Assembly: GCF_000166395.1 (NCBI RefSeq)
Contig: NC_014655.1
Coordinates: forward strand, 620,001 to 684,000
Origin: Leadbetterella byssophila DSM 17132
GTDB lineage: Bacteria; Bacteroidota; Bacteroidia; Cytophagales; Spirosomataceae
Direction: 5' to 3'
Length of the DNA: 64,000 nt
This document shows positions 1-6,313 of the stretch, piece by piece. The translations under genes were made by a program, and so were the position numbers. The notes beneath the pieces are model-generated. The model was not told the DNA's origin, made no database searches, and was given only the letters and a program-made list of their open reading frames with translations. Each line of letters starts with the position of its first letter. Positions within the stretch are counted from its first letter, which is position 1.

Positions 1-1414
1 TTTCCTCTGCCACGTGCATATCGAACTGCACGATGGGGAATCCCTTAGGGGGCATCTCGAGGGCGGAATAGGTAGTCAGGGGTTCTTCTGAGATCAGGAT
101 CCCACAGGCATGCATGCTGCGTTGGTTCGGGAATTTCTCCAGAAGACTGCCGTAAAAATGGATCTGCTGCACTACCGAGTTTTGGTCGTGAGTAGATTGG
201 GGAGAATTGGTCAAGACATCCAGCTCTTCTTTGGGTAAACCAAAGACTTTGCCTACTTCTCTCAGAATGGATCTGTATTTAAACTCTACGTTTGTGCCGC
301 AAAAGGCCACATGGTGCTTGCCGTACTTCTTGAAGATATAGTCCAAGATGATGTCGCGCTCTTTCCAACTCCAATCTATGTCAAAGTCGGGTGGCGACTT
401 ACGATTCAGGTTCAGAAAGCGCTCGAAATACAGGTCCAGTTCTATAGGACAGATGTTCGTGATGCCCAGGCAATAGCTGACTATACTGTTTGCCCCACTT
501 CCTCGCCCTATGTGCAGAAAACCTTGGGAGTTGCTGAACCTTACAATGTCCCAGGTGATCAGAAAGTAGCTGTTGAAACGGAGCGCGTGGATGACTTGAA
601 GTTCTTTTTTTAGTCGGGCGGAGGCTTCCGCGTTTTCCGTGCCGTACCTTTTTTCTAAGCCTTCGTAAGCGAGTTTTTCTAATAGTAGTCGGTCTTCCTC
701 CAAGGAAGAGGTGAAGTGCTTTTTGTTTTTTGGAGTTTTGAAATCAAATGAGAAAGAACATTGGTCTAAGATATATTGGGTGTTTTGAATGATCTGGGGA
801 TACTGTTTATACAGCTCCTTGAGTTCTTGTTCCGGGCGCATGTATTCGTGCGATTTACAGAAGTGGTCCAGTTTCGACAGGACCACATTTTTGTCTATGG
901 CTCGGAGGATACGGTGGAGTTGGTATTCGTTTTCGTCCCGAAAGGTCACGGGTGCCAAGACCACCATCCGGTCTAGGTAGGCCCGTAGCTCAGGGCGGAT
1001 GAGACTGTGGATCTCGTCCGGACGTATGCCCAGGTATTCCCGATTTCGGAGGGTAGGAGGGCAGTTTTCTAATGGATAAACCGTAAAGAGGTGTTTAAAC
1101 TCCGGAGCTATGGGCAGGAGAGGGGTACCTTCACAGTTGTGCTCCGTAAGCAGGGTGCAGATTTCCTTGATGCCTTGGGCATTTTGTGCCAAAGCGATGT
1201 ACAGCAATTGGTCCTCTTTTCGAACTTCCATGCCCACTACCGGCTTGATGCCGGCATCCTTGCAAGCTTTTTCGAAGTCATATATGCCCGTTACGGTGTT
1301 GATATCCGTTAGGGCAAGGGTTTTTACTCCGCAGCGTTTAGCTTCTGCGACGAGTTCCTCTAATGGAATGGTGCCGTAACGTAGGCTATGATAAGAATGG
1401 CAGTTGAGGTACAT
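1..1414 (-). CDS. dnaE: DNA polymerase III alpha-type (DnaE-like) polymerase, C-terminus cut by window edge
   Basis: C-family DNA polymerase; the first 471 codons are present and the reading frame runs open off the left edge. The N-terminus (from MYLNCHSYHS) is a PHP domain, and the active-site stretch PPDFDIDWSWKERD near residues 342-355 carries the catalytic aspartates of DnaE enzymes. The PHP metal site looks degenerate: where many DnaE2-type PHP domains have TDHN this protein has TDIN. The catalytic aspartates lie earlier than I would expect for the replicative enzyme (around residue 400 in E. coli DnaE), so this looks like a shorter, accessory DnaE. It lies on the same strand as the Y-family polymerase at 2150-3307, which points to translesion or damage-inducible synthesis rather than the replicative copy. 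That role is inference. The start was chosen because it is the only ATG at the beginning of the PHP homology, directly after the repeat array. Confidence 0.85.
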   Translation of the reverse strand, partial: MYLNCHSYHSLRYGTIPLEELVAEAKRCGVKTLALTDINTVTGIYDFEKACKDAGIKPVVGMEVRKEDQLLYIALAQNAQGIKEICTLLTEHNCEGTPLLPIAPEFKHLFTVYPLENCPPTLRNREYLGIRPDEIHSLIRPELRAYLDRMVVLAPVTFRDENEYQLHRILRAIDKNVVLSKLDHFCKSHEYMRPEQELKELYKQYPQIIQNTQYILDQCSFSFDFKTPKNKKHFTSSLEEDRLLLEKLAYEGLEKRYGTENAEASARLKKELQVIHALRFNSYFLITWDIVRFSNSQGFLHIGRGSGANSIVSYCLGITNICPIELDLYFERFLNLNRKSPPDFDIDWSWKERDIILDYIFKKYGKHHVAFCGTNVEFKYRSILREVGKVFGLPKEELDVLTNSPQSTHDQNSVVQQIHFYGSLLEKFPNQRSMHACGILISEEPLTTYSALEMPPKGFPIVQFDMHVAEE

Positions 1415-1468
1415 TTTGTGAGATTCTATATTTATTGTTTAGTCGTTCCACAGATCAGATGGTTCTTT

Positions 1469-2117
1469 GATCCGAAGCCCCTTTGTATACTCCTTCCGAA
1501 GCTCAACTTCGTTTTGATCCGAAGACCCTTTGTGTAGTCCATCTGAAGCTCAGCTCCGTTTTAGATCCGAAGACCCTTTGTGTAGTCCATCTGAAGCTCA
1601 ACTTCGTTTTGATCCGAAGACCCTTTGTGTAGTCCATCTGAAGCTCAACTTCGTTTTGATCCGAAGATCCTTTGTTTAGTCCATCTGAAGCTCAGCTTCG
1701 TTTTGATCCGAAGACCCTTTGTGTAGGCCATCTGAAGCTCAACTTCGTTTTGATCTGAAGAACCTTTGTATAGTCCATCTGAAGCTCAACTTCGTTTTGA
1801 TCCGAAGACCCTTTGTGTAGGCCATCTGAAGCTCAGCTTCGTTTTGATCCGAAGAACCTTTGTGTAGTCCATCCGAAGCTCAGCTTCGTTTTGATCCGAA
1901 GAACCTTTGTGTAGTCCTTCTGAAGGTCAGCTTCGTTTTGATCCGAAGAACCTTTGTGTAGTCCATCCGAAGATCAACTTCGTTTTGATCTGAAGACCCT
2001 TTGTATAGTCCATCTGAAGCTCAGCTTCGTTTTGATCCTAAGAACCTTTGTATAGTCCATCTGAAGCTCAGCTTCGTTTTGATCCGAAGAGCCTTTGTAT
2101 AGTCCTTCTGAAGGACT
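1469..2117. repeat. Tandem array of 47-bp hairpin units (13 full plus 1 partial)
   Basis: Unit starts, each marked by GATCCGAAG or a close variant, fall at 1469, 1516, 1564, 1611, 1658, 1705, 1752, 1799, 1846, 1893, 1940, 1987, 2034 and 2081. The period is 47 bp, with one 48-bp unit. Each unit contains GAAGCTCAGCTTC, a 6-1-6 palindrome, or a near variant of it. The commonest changes (CAGC to CAAC, CTTC to CTCC) become G-U wobbles if the minus strand is transcribed, so pairing survives in RNA from the dinB-to-dnaE direction. The last partial unit ends in a perfect hairpin, AGTCCTT-CTG-AAGGACT (2101-2117). The period is not a multiple of three, and the array is non-coding. It fills the gap between the two polymerase genes. 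Confidence 0.95.
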
Positions 2118-2149
2118 AGGCTGATTCCCTGTTGGATCTCTTCCTATGC

Positions 2150-3307
2150 TCATGTATGAGCCCTTTTTTTGATGAATCCTTCCGCTCGGATGACGGACTC
2201 GGGGCCAAAGCGATGTTTGATCTTGTCCATGGCTTGGTACAAGGACAGCATCTCTTCCGTGTCTTCAAATAATCGGATTTGTAGGTTTCCCCGGACCAGG
2301 CCGGTAAAGCGCACCCCTATGAGTCGGATACGCATACGCCTGTGGTAGAGTTTTTCAAACAAGTCCAATACGCAGGAGAGCAATACATGATCTGCAGAGG
2401 TATAAGGTACTCTGCATTGTTTGGTTTCCGTGTCAAAATTCGAATACCGGATCTTAACCGTGACGGTAGAGGTAAGCCAGCCTTCCTCGCGCAATTGGAA
2501 AGCCAACTTCTCCACCATGCCTGAAAGGACAGAACGGAGCAATTTTAAATCTATAGTATCTGTACCAAAGGTATTTTCGGTAGAGATAGACTTTCTTTCG
2601 GTATAAGGCTCCACCGGACTGTAATCTATTCCGTTCGCCTTCTTCCAAAGCTCAGCTCCATTCTTTCCTATCATCTGCTGAAGCACATCTACAGGCATTT
2701 CCGCCAAAGTGTGGATATAGCGTATGCCTATGCGGGAAAGGAGTCTGTAAGTAGCTTCCCCTAACATGGGAATCTTCTTGATGGAAAGAGGATTCAGAAA
2801 GGGCTTGATTCGGTCTTGAGGGATCTCTATCTTCCCGGCCGGTTTGGATTCCCCTGTACCTATTTTAGCTACCGTTTTGTTCACGGAAAGAGCGTAGCTG
2901 ACCGGCAAGCCTGTCTCCTTCTGTACTTTTTCCATGAGTTCCAGGGTCCACTTGGAAGCCCCGAAGAAGCGGTCTATGCCGCTGATGTCCAGATAGTGTT
3001 CGTCTATACTGGCTTTCTCTACTATAGGAGCACTGTCTTCTAGTACTTGGGTGACCAGAGAAGAGAGTTTAGAGTACTTCTCCATGTCTCCACGTATCAC
3101 CCGTGCATCCGGGCAGAGGCGTAGAGCCATTTTCATGGGCATAGCAGAATGTACTCCAAAGTACCGCGCTTCATATGAACAAGAGGCCACTACTCCTCGA
3201 TCCCCCCCGCCAATGATGACAGGTATACCTACTAGCTTACTGTTCTCCAAACGCTCACAAGACACAAAGAAGGTGTCTAAGTCCATGTGTACTATTATGC
3301 GATCCAT
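2150..3307 (-). CDS. dinB: Y-family DNA polymerase (DNA polymerase IV/DinB type)
   Basis: Translesion polymerase of 385 residues, normal for DinB/UmuC-family enzymes. The palm motifs are clear: HMDLDTFFVSCE gives metal-binding Asp9, and SIDEHYLD gives Asp102 and Glu103. The second Phe of DTFF (Phe14) sits at the steric-gate position. A helix-hairpin-helix stretch follows near residues 185-215, then the little-finger domain. The ATG at 3307 was preferred over an upstream in-frame ATG at 3346, because the family starts directly with this first beta strand and the upstream stretch contains the probable operator. A short hairpin (GCTCAT-GT-ATGAGC, 2148-2161) spans the stop codon. The gene is divergent from an S24 repressor and reads toward the DnaE-like polymerase, so the three genes look like one damage-response unit. 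Confidence 0.93.
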   Translation of the reverse strand: MDRIIVHMDLDTFFVSCERLENSKLVGIPVIIGGGDRGVVASCSYEARYFGVHSAMPMKMALRLCPDARVIRGDMEKYSKLSSLVTQVLEDSAPIVEKASIDEHYLDISGIDRFFGASKWTLELMEKVQKETGLPVSYALSVNKTVAKIGTGESKPAGKIEIPQDRIKPFLNPLSIKKIPMLGEATYRLLSRIGIRYIHTLAEMPVDVLQQMIGKNGAELWKKANGIDYSPVEPYTERKSISTENTFGTDTIDLKLLRSVLSGMVEKLAFQLREEGWLTSTVTVKIRYSNFDTETKQCRVPYTSADHVLLSCVLDLFEKLYHRRMRIRLIGVRFTGLVRGNLQIRLFEDTEEMLSLYQAMDKIKHRFGPESVIRAEGFIKKRAHT

Positions 3308-3327
3308 TTTGAAAAATTTTACGAAAA

Positions 3328-3346
3328 TTACTACGTTTTGTAGCAA
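3328..3346. promoter_or_regulatory. Palindromic operator candidate between dinB and the S24 repressor
   Basis: TTACTAC-GTTTT-GTAGCAA is an inverted repeat with 7-bp arms (one mismatch) and a 5-bp spacer. It lies 21 bp upstream of the dinB ATG and 33 bp upstream of the repressor ATG. The position and symmetry fit binding by a dimeric XRE-S24 protein controlling both directions. Binding is inferred. Confidence 0.6.
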
Positions 3347-3353
3347 TAGGTCT

Positions 3354-3361
3354 TATATTTG
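3354..3361 (+). promoter_or_regulatory. -7 promoter box of the S24 repressor gene
   Basis: TATATTTG matches the Bacteroidota -7 consensus TAnnTTTG exactly and predicts a leader of roughly 15 nt before the ATG at 3380. I see no well-spaced -33 TTG. The operator candidate occupies that region. Confidence 0.6.
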
Positions 3362-3379
3362 TTGTTATAAATTATAGCA

Positions 3380-4138
3380 ATGTCATTACTATCTGATAAT
3401 ATGCGGTTTCTGCGGGCCCGGATGGGGCTTTCGCAGCAGGCAGTGGCAGATGAGCTGATCATCACCCGGGGACGCTATGCTAAGTATGAGGACGGGATGT
3501 CTGAGCCTCCTATAGAGTTATTACTCAAGATCTCTCGCTTCTATAAGGTGAGTATAGACTTGTTGGTATCCGTTGATATTCGTAGGGTTCCGCTGGATGA
3601 ACTGCAGCAATTGCCGGATAACCGTATCCTGCTTCCTATAGTCGTGGATACGGAAGGCAGGAATAGGATAGAGATCATTCCGCATAAAGCCCGAATGGGG
3701 TATTTGTCAGGATATAGTGATCCGGAGTATATAGAGAGCTTACAGCATATATCCTTGCCTTTCCTTTCTCATGCGAAGTATAGGGCTTTCCCTGCTACCG
3801 GTGATTCCATGCCTCCCCATACAGAAGGCTCCTTTATCATAGGTAAATATGTTTCCTCCCGTGCAGATTTAAGAGTAGGTAAAACCTATGTTTTTTTGAC
3901 ACGGCAAGAGGGGATCTCTTATAAACGTTTAGGAGAGATTAAAGCCCACGGCTTAGTGCTACACTCGGATAACCCTTTTTACAAGCCTTTTGAAGTGGAG
4001 TATGCAGACCTATTGGAGATTTGGGAATTTGCCTGCAGTATAGCTACTCGGGAGAGTGATCCGGATGATCTTCCGGCTCAGACCATCAAAGAGATGTTAG
4101 TGGCCTTAAGAAAGGATATTCAAGCACTTCAAAAATAA
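3380..4138 (+). CDS. XRE-family HTH repressor with S24/LexA-like peptidase domain
   Basis: Predicted self-cleaving repressor of 252 residues. Residues 5-62 form a Cro/CI-type helix-turn-helix (MGLSQQAVADELIITRGRY). The C-terminal half is a LexA/UmuD-like S24 domain with Ser143 in ATGDSMPP and Lys182 in ISYKRL, the expected Ser-Lys dyad. The usual autocleavage bond in this class is Ala-Gly; at that place this protein reads KARMGYLSGY, so the bond would be Met106-Gly107. Whether it cleaves is open. The gene is divergent from dinB across 72 bp containing a palindrome, which suggests it represses dinB and itself and is released after RecA activation. Family membership is clear; the regulon is inference. 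Confidence 0.88.
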   Translation: MSLLSDNMRFLRARMGLSQQAVADELIITRGRYAKYEDGMSEPPIELLLKISRFYKVSIDLLVSVDIRRVPLDELQQLPDNRILLPIVVDTEGRNRIEIIPHKARMGYLSGYSDPEYIESLQHISLPFLSHAKYRAFPATGDSMPPHTEGSFIIGKYVSSRADLRVGKTYVFLTRQEGISYKRLGEIKAHGLVLHSDNPFYKPFEVEYADLLEIWEFACSIATRESDPDDLPAQTIKEMLVALRKDIQALQK

Positions 4139-4159
4139 AAAATTACCGTTAACAAGAAC

Positions 4160-4186
4160 AGGCACTAGGGCAAGTGCCTACCTTTG
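4160..4186 (+). promoter_or_regulatory. Hairpin plus -7 box upstream of the MFS gene
   Basis: AGGCACT-AGGGCA-AGTGCCT (4160-4179) is a perfect 7-bp hairpin that runs directly into TACCTTTG (4179-4186), an exact TAnnTTTG box, 19 bp before the MFS start. A T-run follows at 4193-4201. It could be the repressor gene's terminator, an operator over the MFS promoter, or both. Confidence 0.5.
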
Positions 4187-4205
4187 CAAGCTATTTTTTT
4201 TCGCA

Positions 4206-5399
4206 TTGATAAAGTACTATATAGATTCATTTCGAGGCCTCAGTAAGGAGGTCTGGATGTTGGCCCTCGTTATTCTGATCAACCGTACTTCCGCCATGGT
4301 AGTCCCCTTCCTGGGCGTATACATGACGCAGGCCTTAGGCTTCAGTCTGAAAGAGACAGGTGTGGTTTTGAGCTTTTTCGGAATGGGGGCTGTGTTAGGT
4401 TCGTATGTGGGTGGCCGACTGACCGATATTTTCGGATTTTACAGTACGCAGTTGTATAGCTTCCTTTTGACTATCCCCATCTTCATGATTTTGCCGGAGT
4501 TAAAAACGGTGTATTCTTTGTCTATAGGGGTCTTTGTTTTGAGTGCGGTGGCGGATGCGTTCCGACCAGCCAACTCCGTAGCTTTGTCCTATTATACCCC
4601 TCAGGAAAAGATCACTAAGGCTTTTTCTTTGAACCGTATGGCCGTGAACTTAGGATTTTCTATTGGGCCGGCTTTGGGCGGTTTTTTGGCCGGTTTTTCT
4701 TACCATTGGCTTTTTTATGGAAATGCTCTTGGGGAATTACTAGCCTCTATCCTCTTTGTTTATTATTTCAAAAGTAGGATGCCTAGGCATCAGAAAAAGG
4801 AGAGATCGGTTTTAAAGTCGGTAGAATCTCCGTATAAGAACCTGAGAATGCTGGCATTCACATTTCTCTGTGCCTTGTATGCCATTTGTTTCTTCCAGTT
4901 GTTGAATACTTTGCCTCTATATTATAAGACGGAGCATCAGTTGACAGAATTCCAGATAGGGGTGATCCTAGGTTACAGTGGTTTGTTCATCGTTTTGTTT
5001 GAAATGCTGATCGTACAAATAGCCGGAAAGGTGATGAGTATATCCCAAATTATCATCTTGGGGACTTTGCTCTGCGGTCTGGCTTTCGTGGTCTTAAACT
5101 TGAGCTTCACGCATGTGATGTTATATATAGGCATCAGTATTCTTTGTGTTTCTGAGATCTTGGCCATGCCGTATATGTCTACGGTATATGTTCAAGAGTC
5201 TTCTGAGCATAATAGAGGGGCTTACATGGGTATGTATTCTTTGGCCTTCTCTGTAGCGCATATCTTCTCCCCATACTTGGGTACTTTCATAGTGGAGAAG
5301 CAAAGTTTTGAGGTGCTTTGGTACCTCACAGGTTTGGCTTCCTTGGGTATAGCATTTGGATTTTATATGCTTATGAAGAAGAGAGTAAGTGCACACTAG
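4206..5399 (+). CDS. MFS transporter
   Basis: Twelve-helix major facilitator of 397 residues in the inner membrane. The sequence is hydrophobic throughout, with a loop 2-3 signature near residues 65-78 (GSYVGGRLTDIFG) that matches the MFS GxxxDRxG-type motif. The substrate cannot be told; the sequence looks like the drug/metabolite permease branch rather than a sugar symporter. The start is TTG at 4206. No in-frame ATG exists upstream, and the next one (4257) would remove the FRGLSKEVW segment that precedes helix 1 in relatives. Its stop lies one base from the stop of the convergent gene, leaving no room for a separate terminator. It has its own TACCTTTG promoter box. Confidence 0.85.
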   Translation: MIKYYIDSFRGLSKEVWMLALVILINRTSAMVVPFLGVYMTQALGFSLKETGVVLSFFGMGAVLGSYVGGRLTDIFGFYSTQLYSFLLTIPIFMILPELKTVYSLSIGVFVLSAVADAFRPANSVALSYYTPQEKITKAFSLNRMAVNLGFSIGPALGGFLAGFSYHWLFYGNALGELLASILFVYYFKSRMPRHQKKERSVLKSVESPYKNLRMLAFTFLCALYAICFFQLLNTLPLYYKTEHQLTEFQIGVILGYSGLFIVLFEMLIVQIAGKVMSISQIIILGTLLCGLAFVVLNLSFTHVMLYIGISILCVSEILAMPYMSTVYVQESSEHNRGAYMGMYSLAFSVAHIFSPYLGTFIVEKQSFEVLWYLTGLASLGIAFGFYMLMKKRVSAH

Positions 5400-5400
5400 C

Positions 5401-6255
5401 CTACCATTCTTTCAGTACCTTTTCTAATCCGGGATGTACGGAATAGAGGACTTGGTTTAGTTCTTCATCTGGAAGTAGGGTTTTAAGGGATAGTAATGTG
5501 TTCCAAAGTTTCTTTACTCCTTCTTCTCCTATGGAATCGTAGATATCACCTGCTTTGGCGTGAAATTGGCATTGGTACCAACCGTAATTGTCGGGATGCT
5601 GGGTTCCAAGTTCATTGTACTTCTCGTCAAAGTCTTTTAGGGCGGTGTATTTTAGTCGGTCAGGAGGAAAAGCTTCAATATTTGATTTTGCAAACACTAA
5701 GATGTTGGGGATTCTTTCTTTGTGATTCTCTGCCAGGTAAGTATGAAGGAGAATATTGCAAAGGAGTTCGTTTAACCAGTTTCTTTGCTTGACCATGCCT
5801 GCTTTTTGTTGGTATACATGACCTAGTTCATGGATGGCCAGTAGATCAAACGCAGACATGAGAGAGGGAGGGTTTCCGTAGGTTTCTTTCATCTGTTTTG
5901 CGCTTTCTTGTGAAAGCCTATCCAGGGAAGGAGTATTTCTTTTCCAGAAGATATTATCCTCAGCTGCTACTATGAGTTGGCCCTTGCCATTGTAGTGAGG
6001 CATGCCGTAGATAATTTGGGGATGCGCATATTTTTTCCAGTCTTCAGGAGATAATACGTACAATTGGTATTCGGGTTGTACTCCCATCCATGAGTTGAAG
6101 TATTGATCCGCTTTTTGGAGTTCTTCCTGAATGCTAATGGCTCTGTTCTTAGCGTTTGCACTATGCCAAGCTACGGTTTGCCCTAATTGCATTAATGATT
6201 CCTGTGCTAAGCAGGCTTGAGATAAAAATAAACTGATGATGAGGAGTGGTTTCAT
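5401..6255 (-). CDS. Secreted protein with HExxH (gluzincin-like) metal site, function unknown
   Basis: 284 residues beginning with a clear Sec signal peptide (MKPLLIISLFLSQACLAQ, cleavage near residue 18), so exported to the periplasm or beyond. Residues 142-146 read HELGH, followed 17 residues later by Glu163 in LNELLCN. This is the spacing of a gluzincin zinc peptidase (HExxH plus a downstream Glu), and a zinc-dependent peptidase activity is therefore plausible. I do not recognise a named family. There is no C-terminal sorting domain for type 9 secretion. It lies 58 bp downstream of the GH65 gene on the same strand and may be co-transcribed with it, though the functions show no obvious link. 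Confidence 0.7.
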   Translation of the reverse strand: MKPLLIISLFLSQACLAQESLMQLGQTVAWHSANAKNRAISIQEELQKADQYFNSWMGVQPEYQLYVLSPEDWKKYAHPQIIYGMPHYNGKGQLIVAAEDNIFWKRNTPSLDRLSQESAKQMKETYGNPPSLMSAFDLLAIHELGHVYQQKAGMVKQRNWLNELLCNILLHTYLAENHKERIPNILVFAKSNIEAFPPDRLKYTALKDFDEKYNELGTQHPDNYGWYQCQFHAKAGDIYDSIGEEGVKKLWNTLLSLKTLLPDEELNQVLYSVHPGLEKVLKEW

Positions 6256-6313
6256 GTGGCTTTTGTTATGGTTACGATATGAAGTTAGGGGAAATAGTCT
6301 GAATTTTAAGTGG

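Noticed and set aside
1469-2117. Repeat array as a CRISPR locus
   Set aside because: The whole 47-bp unit is repeated with scattered base changes; there are no unique spacers of constant length and no cas genes.
2148-2161. Hairpin at the dinB stop codon as a terminator
   Set aside because: In the direction of dinB transcription it is not followed by a T-run; the T-run lies on the other side.
4206-5399. MFS gene as the maltose transporter of the GH65/GH13 pathway
   Set aside because: It is not in the same transcription unit, and its sequence does not resemble the sugar-symporter branch strongly enough to name a substrate.
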